A stretch of 64,000 nt of DNA from an uncultured Mollicutes bacterium (GCA_900548675.1 URLJ01000005.1:1-64000); one strand, 5' to 3'; shown: positions 41,808-52,307, numbered from the stretch's first letter. Translations and numbers: made by a program. The notes: generated by a model from the letters alone, not told the origin.

Positions 41808-43265
41808 TTATTTTATTACATATTTTTTTCTTTGATTTACATATACTTCAATATAACCATCAGTCGAAATTTTTATGGCCATTGCATTTGAAGATAATTT
41901 TTTGGCTGCAGCTCCTCGTCCTCCTCCTGTAGAACCACTATCATTTTGAATTATAGCTCCAAAAGAACATACAATACCTTCTTTATTAACAATGCATGCA
42001 CCATCTAAACTCACTAACTCACTTCTCAATTTCCTGTTAATTTTAGTGAATTCATAATTTTCATTTAACATCTTTTTTATTATTGCTCGCTTCAATAGTT
42101 TTTTATTTATATCTGAAACTAATTCATCTTGACTTAATTTTCTTTCATCAGCCATTTTTTCATTTTTTTCAATTAAATAATTTTCTAACGATTTGAGTTC
42201 TTCAGTTGATGATATATAGTCACATATGTCTAAAATTCCGCCATTAGTGGTAGATAGTATTTTATTTTCATCAGGAATAATCGCAATTATTCCACCAGTA
42301 TGACTAAAGGAAACGTCCAATGCAGTAGAATAAACCTCGTTCACCAAATTTTGATCTACATTATTTGATGCAATAAACTCTTTTATTGAATTATTAAAGG
42401 CTTTTATATTAAAATTCAACCAGTGTGAATTTCTTTTTACAAACAAAATCTGTTTATCTTTGGCCAAAATGATATCTCCATTATTTAGTAAAAAAATGCC
42501 TATTTTATCTGGGCTATCAACTGTTTTCGATATTATATTAGAAAAACGGAAAGGTAAATTATTAATTAATTTATATCCTTCTACATAATTAGTACATTTT
42601 TCATCTATAATTGTTCTATAATTTAGTAATTTACAATTGACACTTAATTCAAAAACAGATGTAATTGGATCAGTAATAACTGCGCTAAATTCATCATTTA
42701 AAAAAGTTAAAAAACTACCATATTGAGAAAAGTCATTATCATTTTCTTCATTTTTTAAATCAATAACTATTCCATATGAAACGTTTTTACCTTCATAAGT
42801 TTTTGATGACCATGATTCCAATATCGCAAATAAATTTTCTATTTTTTCTAATTTTCTTTCATCACCAACCACCCAATTACATATTCCTGACTGAATTGCA
42901 TATTCGTAATTTAATTTTTCATTTAAATTAGAAATATATTCATGTTGTTTTTTTCCACTCTTATTATATATTGATATCTTAAAATATTTATTGAGAATAC
43001 ATTTAAGCAATCTAATATCATCATCCGATAGTATATTGCTCAGTTGCACTTTAAAAAACATTTTCTTTTTAACACCAAATACAAGTTCTTTCTCAGAATT
43101 ATCAAACGATAAAATTTCGAATTTTTCATCTTCTAAAAACCAATCTATAAACATTTCTTCCATCTTTGTATCAACTGTTTCTCCAATTAATTTCAAAACA
43201 TATTTATATACGAATTTTTTATATAAAATAATAAAATTTTTTTCTTCTTTTACTCTCTTCTCCAT
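41808..43265 (-). CDS. Diadenylate-cyclase-like (DisA_N-type) protein with degenerate RHR motif
   Basis: 485 residues. The C-terminal ~160 resemble the DAC domain of DisA/CdaA: SFSHTGGIIAIIPDENKILS (about 319-338) for the first strand, LVSLDGACIVNKEGIVCSFG with the DGA motif (421-423), and TGGGRGAAAKKLSSNAMAIK where the canonical GTRHRAA should be (447-454). It ends STDGYIEVYV. DGA is kept, but RHR is replaced by a GRG-like loop. The N-terminal 300 residues are unrecognised and mixed alpha/beta. Canonical DAC enzymes make c-di-AMP; this one may make another nucleotide or only bind one. GGAG precedes the ATG. Monocistronic. Confidence 0.6.
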   Translation of the reverse strand: MEKRVKEEKNFIILYKKFVYKYVLKLIGETVDTKMEEMFIDWFLEDEKFEILSFDNSEKELVFGVKKKMFFKVQLSNILSDDDIRLLKCILNKYFKISIYNKSGKKQHEYISNLNEKLNYEYAIQSGICNWVVGDERKLEKIENLFAILESWSSKTYEGKNVSYGIVIDLKNEENDNDFSQYGSFLTFLNDEFSAVITDPITSVFELSVNCKLLNYRTIIDEKCTNYVEGYKLINNLPFRFSNIISKTVDSPDKIGIFLLNNGDIILAKDKQILFVKRNSHWLNFNIKAFNNSIKEFIASNNVDQNLVNEVYSTALDVSFSHTGGIIAIIPDENKILSTTNGGILDICDYISSTEELKSLENYLIEKNEKMADERKLSQDELVSDINKKLLKRAIIKKMLNENYEFTKINRKLRSELVSLDGACIVNKEGIVCSFGAIIQNDSGSTGGGRGAAAKKLSSNAMAIKISTDGYIEVYVNQRKKYVIK

Positions 43266-43428
43266 ATTTACTCCTTAAAACATTTATATATCCATTTAAT
43301 ACATCTTATAATAGCAACTTCATTAATAATTTTTCCTTATCTTTTTCTCTTCATAATAATTATAGTTAACTATTATTTCTACATATTCTAAATAATTATT
43401 ACTATGAAATCTCAAATTTTTATTTAAT

Positions 43429-43610
43429 TTATCTTCTGGAGAATACTTGAATCAAAAAAGTATTTTTTTTAAGATCATTTTTATCAAAGTATATAATCCA
43501 TATAACAAGAATTATTCCTACTATAGCTAAACCAATAGCTAATCCATATACCTCTTCATGCGTATGTCACTATGATCAACATACATAATTGGATTAAACA
43601 ATAGAAATTT
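43429..43610 (-). pseudogene. Decayed RHS C-terminal tip
   Basis: Read on the minus strand the segment gives NPIMYVDHSD with a one-base deletion, which restores to the RHS core end 'NPIxYVDPSGH'. It continues HTHEEVYGLAIGLAIVGIIL and a hydrophobic helix before a TAA at 43431. It is a third, broken RHS tip downstream of the two better preserved ones, separated from them by the same 125 bp spacer. Confidence 0.65.
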
Positions 43611-43625
43611 ATTTTTTTATATATC

Positions 43626-43749
43626 ACACTTATATTATACCGTATAATATTCTATAAACAAATATAATTTTTATTTATTTTATAAAAAAAGGTAAGTCTA
43701 CTCATAAAGTAAACTTACCTAGTTTTGCTTGTGAAAGTAAGTTGCTATT
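43626..43749. repeat. Copy A of a ~125 bp duplicated spacer
   Basis: Matches 44887-45011 at about 90% identity. It contains a minus-strand TATAAT-like box at its right end and a hairpin (GGTAAGT/ACTTACC, 43691-43719) at its left end. It thus offers a promoter for the tip downstream and a terminator for the gene upstream. Confidence 0.85.
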
Positions 43750-43783
43750 CACTTGTTATTTTTTATTAATTGTAAGTTTTCAG

Positions 43784-44065
43784 TTACATTATTTCTCCAC
43801 TAGCTACTTCTTTAGCACCTTCAAATAATTTAAATTTAACGCCTGATTTTAATAAATGATGCGGTGCATTTTCCATCAAAAATCCGATTTCAGAAATAGT
43901 TTCATAATCTGAAATGAATTGCTTATTAGTCAAACACAAACTCCAATTTATCATTTTATTATCATCATTTATTTTTATCATAGGATAAAATGGAAATTCT
44001 ATGGTAGGTATTTTTTTCTTACCACCATCTTCAGGTTTAAACCAAACAATCAATGCCTTCGCCAT
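43784..44065 (-). CDS. Putative immunity protein of the orphan RHS toxin, beta-barrel-like
   Basis: 93 residues with a GGAGG site 9 nt before the ATG. The sequence is beta-rich. Its last strands, KSGVKFKLFEGAKEVASGEI, resemble the C-terminal barrel of EF-Tu ('G..F.L.EG...V..G.V'), as does KIPTIEFPFYPMI. It lies 19 bp downstream of the orphan RHS tip, the usual place of an immunity gene. An EF-Tu-like fold would suit binding a toxin that targets the translation apparatus, but that is inference. Confidence 0.6.
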   Translation of the reverse strand: MAKALIVWFKPEDGGKKKIPTIEFPFYPMIKINDDNKMINWSLCLTNKQFISDYETISEIGFLMENAPHHLLKSGVKFKLFEGAKEVASGEIM

Positions 44066-44084
44066 TACTATACCTCCTTGCCTT

Positions 44085-44875
44085 CTAGAATACAGTACAA
44101 ATTCTGGAAATCAATTGATTAACAGCATCAATATCCATAAAATATGCTCTACCAATATCATCTAAAGATGACCAATAATATGCCGTGCCTCGACTTAGAG
44201 CGTTTTTAAATCCTGAACGAGAAATTCTAGAACCTATAATTCTATACGTATCATCTGCCATACCCATTTTAGAGACAAATGCTCTCGCACTAGATTTAGA
44301 TGACCAAAAATATTTTCCTTCAGAAAATCCATTTGACGCAAATTTACCTGTACGTGCAATATCATCATATTCATTCAATCCAACAACACGAAATCCACGT
44401 GTGTATTCTATAGCACCTATTCCTGCGCTTACAAGAGAAAATATTCCTCCCCACATCGCGCCATCAGCAGCGCCATCTGCAAATCCAGACCAGAATCCTT
44501 CTCCATTATAAGCATTTATACTGCCTACAATTAAGGCACTGGATGCAATGCTAACTCCCATACCAATAAATACCGGAGCAAGAGAACCCCCAGATATAAT
44601 AGTCAATGCTACTGCTCCCGCAAAGGCAACTCCTCCAATAACCCATTTAGACCAGTTAGGTAATGAGAAATGTCCTGTTGGGTCGTAGTCATTAATTGGA
44701 TCATTCCCGCAATACGCATATAAGTTCAACCCATTAATAGAACTTGGATCTAGATAATCTACATCATCAGGTTGGATGAATCTGCAAATCTCTGGATTAT
44801 AATATCTACTATTTAAATAGTAGAAGTTTGTTTCTTCATCTTTATAGTATCCCTTGTATACAAATGTACTATGAC
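44085..44875 (-). CDS. Orphan RHS C-terminal toxin cassette without start codon
   Basis: The frame is open from about 44890 and begins within RHS core sequence: FVYKGYYKDEETNFYYLNSR, then YYNPEICRFIQPDD, and NDPINDYDPTGH, which marks the end of the RHS shell. No ATG with a ribosome site is present; the first possible start is a TTG at 44729. After a glycine-rich hydrophobic stretch comes a toxin-like domain of ~110 residues (SEGKYFWSSKSSARAFVSKM, RGTAYYWSSLDDIGRAYFMD), faintly like ADP-ribosyltransferase-type effectors. It is a displaced tip that can replace the tip of the full-length RHS gene by recombination through the shared core. Confidence 0.75.
44691..44870 (-). repeat. RHS core segment duplicated in the full-length gene
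   Basis: This stretch is about 85-90% identical to 46079-46255 inside the large RHS gene, covering the conserved core end. It provides homology for tip exchange. Confidence 0.85.
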
Positions 44876-44886
44876 TTCTATGTATT

Positions 44887-45011
44887 ACACTTATATTATA
44901 CCATATAATATTCTATAAACAAATATAATTTTTATTTCATTTTATAAAAAAAGGTAAGTCTACTCATAGAGTAAACCTACCTTGTTTTGCTTGTGAAAGT
45001 AATTTGCTATT
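44887..45011. repeat. Copy B of the ~125 bp duplicated spacer
   Basis: Counterpart of 43626-43749. Its hairpin (GGTAAGTCTACTC...GTAAACCTACC, about 44953-44982) ends the full-length RHS/immunity transcript. A TATAAT-like box near 44895-44900 (minus strand) may serve the orphan cassette and its immunity gene. Confidence 0.85.
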
Positions 45012-45014
45012 TGT

Positions 45015-45473
45015 TTATATTTTATCAACTACTTCTGCAATTTTGCAGTTTTTCAAATAATTAAATTTATATGTTTCGCCCACCATAATTTTATCATTAA
45101 TAATTAATTCAACTTCTTCGCTTGTATCTAATATCAATACAATTGGTTTATCATTAATTTGAACTCCTGATTCGGGTTCTCTATTTCTTTTAAATTTCAA
45201 TACTTTTCCTATGATAGAAACATAATCCTTATTTTTTAATGATTTGAAATCTTTTAATAGAATCACAATTACTTTTGTTGAAAAGAAAATTAAGACAATA
45301 AATAATCCAATAACAAAAATTAGAAAGATTATACCTAATGTTTTTCCAACACTTTCGATAAAGCTGTTGTAATTAATGGCCATAATTACACTAGCAACAA
45401 TACCACATATTAACACGAAAATATGGCATATCATTGTAAACCAATATAATTGACGAATAGATGTTTTTTTCAT
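45015..45473 (-). CDS. Putative membrane immunity protein of the RHS toxin
   Basis: 152 residues. Two transmembrane helices (about 10-32, FTMICHIFVLICGIVASVIM, and 46-70, LGIIFLIFVIGLFIVLIFFS) are followed by a cytosolic or outer beta domain (VSIIGKVLKFKR, VELIINDKIMVGETYKFNYL). It lies 21 bp after the RHS gene with a GAGGGTGA site. Position downstream of a toxin tip and membrane location suggest immunity, perhaps against a membrane-acting tip. No family recognised. Confidence 0.6.
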   Translation of the reverse strand: MKKTSIRQLYWFTMICHIFVLICGIVASVIMAINYNSFIESVGKTLGIIFLIFVIGLFIVLIFFSTKVIVILLKDFKSLKNKDYVSIIGKVLKFKRNREPESGVQINDKPIVLILDTSEEVELIINDKIMVGETYKFNYLKNCKIAEVVDKI

Positions 45474-45494
45474 TGAATCACCCTCTTAAATAAA

Positions 45495-48400
45495 TTATGC
45501 AAAATAGCCTTGCTTATAAAGATCCCACATACTTCTAAATCCACCTCTATAGAATGCTTTCCAAGGAGATGGAGCAAAGGTAGTTATCCCTCTTGTAACA
45601 ACATCATAAGCATATTTTTCAACATTAAAGGTTTCAGTTCTGTTTGTACCAATCTTAATAACTTGATTAATTGCTGGTCTTAAAGCAACGTCATAAGCAG
45701 TTTTAACGATACCTTTCATACCTAGTCCTTTAATCAAACCACCAGATATAAATGCTACAGCATAATCTTCCCACGTTCCAAATGAAGTACCTGTTAATGC
45801 ATATGCAAATAAATCCGAAATAAATTTGTTAGTAACAGAAGACATTGCACTTGTTAATACTGCTCCTCCAGCGCCAATGATTCCACCAACGCCAGCACCA
45901 AGAACAGCACCAGTTACTGTTCCTCCTACATATTCATACCATTTGACACTTCCATTAAAGATTTGTCCATCATCTTGATAATCGGTATAAGCAACAGTTC
46001 CAAAACCAATTCCTGCTCCAACAATTGCACCAATAATTAATCCAATTAAAATAGCGCTATGTCCACTTGGATCGGCATAGTTGATTGGATTATTATAACA
46101 ATAACAATATAAATTCAATCCATTAATAGTACCTGGATCTAGATACTCTACATCATCAGGTTGGATGAATCTACAAATTTCTGGATTATAATATCTACTA
46201 TTTAAATAGTAGAAGTTTGTTTCTTCATCTTTATAGTATCCCTTGTATACAAATGGGTTGTGTTTCGATACTATCTTTTGTTCTATTATGTTAGTAGTTG
46301 CGTTTCCCCACGCATCATACTCATATTTTACCACATAGTTTCCTTGTTTGTCAATTATTCCTATTATATTTCCTGTTATATCTCTTTTATAGAAGTAATT
46401 CCCCTCACTCGTTGTTACTCCTATCAACATGTTATCTATATCATATGTGAAATCTAATGTAATTGTTTCGTTAGTTATTTCTTTCTTCATCGATATGATG
46501 TTTGTTCCTTCTAACTTATATGTTGTTTCTTCATGTGGGGTTATTTTTTTCCATCTTATTCCCTGACTGTTATATTTGTATTCTATCTCATCTGTATTAA
46601 TGTTTGTTAGTCTATTTCCTTGCCACGTTAAGCTTTTACTAATTCCTTTTATTTTCATTCTTACTGGATAGAATTCATTATTTGTTTGATATTCATATGT
46701 ATCTACTATCTGATTTGCTGTTAAGTTCTTTAGCTGTTTTAGTTTGTTTTTTATAACGTTATCATATATATATTCTTCTTTGGTTATTAGTCCATTGTTT
46801 TGATATAGTTCTTTATATTTTATGTTACCATTAGGATAATATGTATATTTCTTAGTCGTCGTATCATCTAGGCTTTCTTCTATCAATCTATTAAGTTTAT
46901 CATATGTGTAAGTATTTGTTTTTTCTCCACTACTAGTTCTAAAAGTTTTACTCGTTATATTTCCTAATGCATCATATGTATATGATATTGTTTCAGGGTT
47001 TGTTTCTGATACAGTTTTATAGTATTCTTCACTCGTTATTCTGGTTTTAATATAATTATATTTAGTTTTACTTTCATTATCATCTATGATTATTTTTTTA
47101 TTTCTTATACGGCCGATTGTATCCATATCGTTTCTTACTACTATCGTTTTTCCTTTTTCAAATATCGCGGATATTTCTTTGTTTTCTGCTAGTTTGGTTT
47201 TATATGCTAACATTTCTATGCAGCCGTTTAATGCTTCTATTCCTGTTGAGGTTTTTCCCAAATATATTGTACTATTTTCTAACGATATTTTTCTTGTTAT
47301 ATCACATACAACGTTGTTGATGTTATCTAAATATACTTGTAGTTCATTTGTTTCATATCGTATGAATAGATGATGCCAATTTTCATCATTTATTACTATG
47401 TTGCTGGTGCTGGTATATCCTCCACTAACATTTCCTACTAGTTGGTTGCCGCCACTACCTCCTATTACTACATTATCCTCTTCATCTAAATAGTTTTTAT
47501 CTTCTTGTACTTTTAAGGTGTTACCTACAAATTTTATCTTTAAAATTCTATTTTCTTCTGATATCATTTCTAGTAATGTTCTATTTCCTGTGTATCCTTG
47601 ATCTATCCTAAATCTTACCGCTACTGCTCCACTTTTTGTTGTTGGCAGTTTATATGCTAAGGCACTTGCTTTGTTCCCTGCTAAACTTAATGTTTTACTG
47701 TAACTTCCAAATACATGTTTCTTCGATGCTTCATCATACATAAAGAGTCTCGCTTTGTCTAAAGCGTAGGATTTATCAACCGGCGCTGTCTTACATGGCA
47801 TTATTCCTTCAGCTGATTTTAATGTGCCATTTAATGTTATTACATCATACCCCGCATACGTCTTGGCATCATAATATATTGTGGCATTTGATTTTTCTGG
47901 TACTTCTTTTGATAAATATCTCATTCCTTCTTCATATATTCCTTTGAAATCATCCGCTTGATAATTGTATGTTCCAAAAGACATAAAACAAATTCTTAAT
48001 GGCATTTCTAAATCTGTATTTGGTGCGGATGAAGGTACTGATGAAGTAAGCGATGTGGTTGTCGATTCTTGATGCGCTACCAATAAGTAGTCCATTAAAT
48101 CGACACTTTCATCGATATTTACTTCTTCACTCATCTCACCATTTAATATGATACACGCTTTATATGTTACTATCTCTCGCGTCTTTCCTTCTATTGTTAC
48201 TTCTGTAACAATTTTTTTCATCTTTATTCCTACTAGATTCCATTCATTTAATTTTACCGTTCCCCTACTCGTTACTTTTACTGTCCCTTCTTCTGTTTCA
48301 TAAATCACTTTACCCGCATTTGTTATCCATATACTAGATAGTGTTTCTACGCCATTTTCTTTCTTTTGGGCGAACGATAAAAGTTTCTCTTTGTGATATT

Positions 48401-51400
48401 GTACGGTTGGCTTTACAAACATATAGAATGTTTTGTTGTTCTTAAATTCTTTTTTCCAACTCTCTTTTCCTTTATTCTTGTTAAATGTATTTACTTCGTA
48501 TGATATAAAATCATAATTATCCATCATGCTGAAGACTTCCATCCCTGTAGTAGCGTCATGTTGTCTTGAACAAGTGTCAAGATCAGGTGTCGCCCCAAAG
48601 AATCCTTGCGCACCATTGCTACTTACCACTATTTCATCACCATATAGTTTGGCTATGCGGCTGAAATAGCCTTCACGCGAATATTCATTTAATTCATAAT
48701 CATAGGCGTAATCTACCGCACTTACTGCTTCATCATTTTTGTATATCGCCTTTTCAATATTCCCCATTCCATCATATGAGTATTGTATCTCATCACCTTC
48801 ACTCGTAACCATCTTGATGAGTTTTCCTTCCATGTCATAGGTGTAGTACGTTGTTATATTCGTTCTTTTATCTTTTAATTCATATATATTCCCATTTTCA
48901 TCATACCCATATTCCGCTAGTATCTGGTTGTTTAGTTTCGCTTTTATTACTTGTCCTATTTCATTATATTCAAATTCATAGCTTCCCCCGTTTTCTCCTA
49001 CTATTCTTTTTAACATTAACCCTTTTCTATAACCATCTACTAAACTATCATATTGGTATTGTTCTAAATGTTTATTACCATTTTTTACTCCTGTTACTCT
49101 ACCAAAGGTATCGTATGCCATGTTATATATATCATCGCTATTTGCTTGCAGGGTGGTTATATATCCGGCTTGGTTATATGCAAGCGTGTTGCTGCTTTCT
49201 TCACTGTTTACGGTGGCTCCTACTTTGATTAATTCTGATTTTTTGTTATATGTATAATTTGTTTCTAAATCATTTGAATTTATTATCGCGGCTAATCGGT
49301 TCAAATTATCTTTTTTTATTACCATTTGATTCCCAAATCCATCGGTAATAGTTTCTTCTTTAGATTCCGCATCGTAACACTTACGGTTTAATATTTGCTC
49401 GTTTGCTTTAGTCGTTATTTTCGATGTCGTTACTCTATCATCACTATCATATCCAAATTCTATCATGTTGCCGTTTAAATCTTTAATTTTAATTAGATTC
49501 CCTCTCGTGTTATATGTGTACTTATAATACGTTCCGTCCATCAAATATATCTCTTTTATTTTGTTATCACTATCATAAAAAATTGTCGTCGCTGTGCCAT
49601 CTTCTCTTTTTATGCTCGTTATGTTCCCTCTTTTATCATAACTGTAATATTCGCTGAAGGTATCTTTATATAATTGTATACTATCAACTAATACTTGAAC
49701 ATCTCCTTCGTAATATATCCCTACCTTTATTTTCGTATAGTTGTCTTCGGCTGTTATTGATCTTGTTAATACTTGCCAGTTTTCTTGATATTTTTCAAAA
49801 CTAAATTCGTAGGTCTTAGTTCCTTTATTTTCATATACAAAACTAACAAACGCTCCCAGTAACATATTGCTGGTAAAACAACTCTGCACAAAACAACTGA
49901 ATATAAATTGGTCTTTCGCTGTGCCTTCAATCGGGATTTCTTGTGAAATCGTTCGATAACCACTATGCGGTACATCTGCTGATGATCCTAAACCTGTCCG
50001 CGGCGCTATTTTTAAAACATTTCTGCCAAGCATACTTGGATGACCACTTTCTTCATCAACCTGTACTCTCGTTACTTCGGCATTATCAAATCCACTATCT
50101 GTAACCCAGTGTGTTGGTAAACTGTCAAACTGCGTTTGTTCCATATATCCATTCTTCACTAGATTGCTTCTCGTAATGTATGCTGAATCTGTTAGTTGTA
50201 AGTCATCAATGTAAAATACTGTACTTATTTGATTAGCCGTTATCGTTACTTTTACCCATTCGGCTACTTCAGTATATGCTACTTCGATATCGTTGATTTC
50301 AAATTTATACCACCCTTCATTGTTTCTATTTAAGGTTGCGGTCTTTTCTTCTGCTACATAACTCGTTTTTCTTTTTATCGATACTTTTATCTTTATCTTC
50401 TCTATTTCTTCTAGCGTTAATTGTGGGTGCTTGATAAAACCTGTTAAAGTATACGTTCCTTTTCTTAAGTTATGGATCGTTTGTGATAGATTTACTTCCT
50501 CTGTTCTATCTGAGGTTATCTTTAAACATTTCTTTCCTATTATTCCCCCTGTTACTATCTCTATCTTTGATTTATTATAGTTTGCTTCTTTTTGCCAAAC
50601 AGATGTTGTAGTTATTTCTTCCTCATTTTCAAAACTATGATTCTCTAGTAAATTCCGGGCGTTATTTTGAACTTTGGATACACCGATTAGTTTTCCTCCC
50701 CCTCTTTCTCCTACTTCATCATAATTGTACGCTATAGATCTTCCCTCATCATCCATTATCATTATTACTTTTCCATAATTATCAAAATAATAGTATAGTG
50801 TCTTCCCCATTCGGTCAGTAACTTCAGTATTTTTGGTATTATATTTATAATTTACACGATATTTGTTTTCCGTATCATCTATATTATATAAACCAACCGT
50901 CACAACTTTATCGCCATTTCTACTTATATTTAAATGTTGACCCGTTAAGGTATCTTCTATTTTTATTAGCTCGTTATTATTATTATTAAAATATAATTTC
51001 ACTTCACTTAACTTTTCTATAGGTGTATCTGTATTTGATCCTGTTGCTGGCGACTGATTATATATCGTTATTATGATAACGTTGTCGCCTTCTTCCGTCC
51101 TAAATGTTACACACTTTTCTGAACAAGGTAATGTTACCTTTTCGAGATATCCTTCACCCGTATAGTTAAACAACATCTCTTCTTTTTTCGTATTATCTAT
51201 TTTTTCTAATTTCGCACCATCCCAGGAATATATCAATGTATCTTTCTTTGAACTTTCTATTAATTCTATTCGCGCGTTATTGTTATCAAAGTTTAGCTGC
51301 ATATGCGTATCATATTTATCGTATACATGCATCGTGCTATTCGTTCCATTATTAATTACATATAAATATGAGTAATCAAAATACGATATATATACGTCCT

Positions 51401-52307
51401 CCCTTACATTATAATGCTTGATACCTAGATCTTGTAAAACGTATTTCTTAGTACTCTCTTCACATTCAATCTTTTTATAATAATTCCTAAACCCACTCGC
51501 ATCTTCTAATATATAATAGTCGTCGGCACCCTCTACCTTATAGTGAAAATTAGGTACTAGCTTTTTCTTTAAATGCACGATATTATCGGTTTTTTCAGAG
51601 TTTTGATAAACTGAAAAAGTTATCGGCATTTTTCTATCAAAACTATTTAATAGATTTATCGCGTATACCGCTTTCCCTGTCGCTAAATTGACTCTTAATT
51701 TACCATTTCTTCCTATTTCATATTCATCGTATTTATATACCCCATTTAAACCTGATATATCTGTTAATGTTGCGACACACACTTCCCCACTTTCTTTTAA
51801 ATAGTTTGGTGAATATACTTTAAAATCATCACAACTTATTCTTAACCTAAAAATTATCCCTATCATAATTGTTGGATTTTCTTCATTTTCCCTTTTTAAG
51901 GCATTCGTTATATCAAGCTTTCTACATTCTCTTCCTGGCGTAACGGTTAGTGATGATCCCTTTTTTTCTAACACTATTCTATCAAGAACCTCTTTTTCTT
52001 CTGTCGTCTCTTTCGCTAACCTTATTACTGAACTATCACTTATATCCGTACTATTGTACTTTACTACTTTTACTCCTATGTTAAAATAAGCATTGCGGTA
52101 ATATAGGTTCATGTATAGTTGATTCACTATTTGATTCTTCTCTAACCCGTTTAATCTTATTTTCACAAACAGTATATCACCGTCTTTTATCCTATCAAAA
52201 TACTCGCTATTTAGTATGGTAACTGCTACTTTTTTTCTCTCCCTTACTAATTTTGATTCTATTTCTATATTTGGCTTATTTGTCTTATTACTAAATATTC
52301 TTATCAT
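45495..52307 (-). CDS. Giant RHS/YD-repeat polymorphic toxin
   Basis: 2270 residues. The N-terminus has no signal peptide and carries an adhesin-like beta domain (about 1-190). Dozens of YD repeats follow (YTYDKLNRLIEE, YSYDGMGNIEKAIYKNDE, FEYNEIGQVIKAKLN). A LamG-like insert lies around 1570-1720 (ENWHHLFIRYETNELQVYLD). The RHS shell ends in YYLNSRYYNPEICRFIQPDD and NPINYADPSGH. The variable tip, about 200 residues, has glycine-rich hydrophobic stretches (LIIGAIVGAGIGFG) and ends YRGGFRSMWDLYKQGYFA; its activity is unknown. Downstream are immunity and spare tips; upstream are holin-like genes that may export it. Confidence 0.95.
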   Translation of the reverse strand: MIRIFSNKTNKPNIEIESKLVRERKKVAVTILNSEYFDRIKDGDILFVKIRLNGLEKNQIVNQLYMNLYYRNAYFNIGVKVVKYNSTDISDSSVIRLAKETTEEKEVLDRIVLEKKGSSLTVTPGRECRKLDITNALKRENEENPTIMIGIIFRLRISCDDFKVYSPNYLKESGEVCVATLTDISGLNGVYKYDEYEIGRNGKLRVNLATGKAVYAINLLNSFDRKMPITFSVYQNSEKTDNIVHLKKKLVPNFHYKVEGADDYYILEDASGFRNYYKKIECEESTKKYVLQDLGIKHYNVREDVYISYFDYSYLYVINNGTNSTMHVYDKYDTHMQLNFDNNNARIELIESSKKDTLIYSWDGAKLEKIDNTKKEEMLFNYTGEGYLEKVTLPCSEKCVTFRTEEGDNVIIITIYNQSPATGSNTDTPIEKLSEVKLYFNNNNNELIKIEDTLTGQHLNISRNGDKVVTVGLYNIDDTENKYRVNYKYNTKNTEVTDRMGKTLYYYFDNYGKVIMIMDDEGRSIAYNYDEVGERGGGKLIGVSKVQNNARNLLENHSFENEEEITTTSVWQKEANYNKSKIEIVTGGIIGKKCLKITSDRTEEVNLSQTIHNLRKGTYTLTGFIKHPQLTLEEIEKIKIKVSIKRKTSYVAEEKTATLNRNNEGWYKFEINDIEVAYTEVAEWVKVTITANQISTVFYIDDLQLTDSAYITRSNLVKNGYMEQTQFDSLPTHWVTDSGFDNAEVTRVQVDEESGHPSMLGRNVLKIAPRTGLGSSADVPHSGYRTISQEIPIEGTAKDQFIFSCFVQSCFTSNMLLGAFVSFVYENKGTKTYEFSFEKYQENWQVLTRSITAEDNYTKIKVGIYYEGDVQVLVDSIQLYKDTFSEYYSYDKRGNITSIKREDGTATTIFYDSDNKIKEIYLMDGTYYKYTYNTRGNLIKIKDLNGNMIEFGYDSDDRVTTSKITTKANEQILNRKCYDAESKEETITDGFGNQMVIKKDNLNRLAAIINSNDLETNYTYNKKSELIKVGATVNSEESSNTLAYNQAGYITTLQANSDDIYNMAYDTFGRVTGVKNGNKHLEQYQYDSLVDGYRKGLMLKRIVGENGGSYEFEYNEIGQVIKAKLNNQILAEYGYDENGNIYELKDKRTNITTYYTYDMEGKLIKMVTSEGDEIQYSYDGMGNIEKAIYKNDEAVSAVDYAYDYELNEYSREGYFSRIAKLYGDEIVVSSNGAQGFFGATPDLDTCSRQHDATTGMEVFSMMDNYDFISYEVNTFNKNKGKESWKKEFKNNKTFYMFVKPTVQYHKEKLLSFAQKKENGVETLSSIWITNAGKVIYETEEGTVKVTSRGTVKLNEWNLVGIKMKKIVTEVTIEGKTREIVTYKACIILNGEMSEEVNIDESVDLMDYLLVAHQESTTTSLTSSVPSSAPNTDLEMPLRICFMSFGTYNYQADDFKGIYEEGMRYLSKEVPEKSNATIYYDAKTYAGYDVITLNGTLKSAEGIMPCKTAPVDKSYALDKARLFMYDEASKKHVFGSYSKTLSLAGNKASALAYKLPTTKSGAVAVRFRIDQGYTGNRTLLEMISEENRILKIKFVGNTLKVQEDKNYLDEEDNVVIGGSGGNQLVGNVSGGYTSTSNIVINDENWHHLFIRYETNELQVYLDNINNVVCDITRKISLENSTIYLGKTSTGIEALNGCIEMLAYKTKLAENKEISAIFEKGKTIVVRNDMDTIGRIRNKKIIIDDNESKTKYNYIKTRITSEEYYKTVSETNPETISYTYDALGNITSKTFRTSSGEKTNTYTYDKLNRLIEESLDDTTTKKYTYYPNGNIKYKELYQNNGLITKEEYIYDNVIKNKLKQLKNLTANQIVDTYEYQTNNEFYPVRMKIKGISKSLTWQGNRLTNINTDEIEYKYNSQGIRWKKITPHEETTYKLEGTNIISMKKEITNETITLDFTYDIDNMLIGVTTSEGNYFYKRDITGNIIGIIDKQGNYVVKYEYDAWGNATTNIIEQKIVSKHNPFVYKGYYKDEETNFYYLNSRYYNPEICRFIQPDDVEYLDPGTINGLNLYCYCYNNPINYADPSGHSAILIGLIIGAIVGAGIGFGTVAYTDYQDDGQIFNGSVKWYEYVGGTVTGAVLGAGVGGIIGAGGAVLTSAMSSVTNKFISDLFAYALTGTSFGTWEDYAVAFISGGLIKGLGMKGIVKTAYDVALRPAINQVIKIGTNRTETFNVEKYAYDVVTRGITTFAPSPWKAFYRGGFRSMWDLYKQGYFA

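Noticed and set aside
48851..49228. Plus-strand ORFs inside the RHS gene (also near 46260 and 47086)
   Set aside because: Aromatic- and Leu-rich shadows of YD-repeat coding sequence with no ribosome sites.
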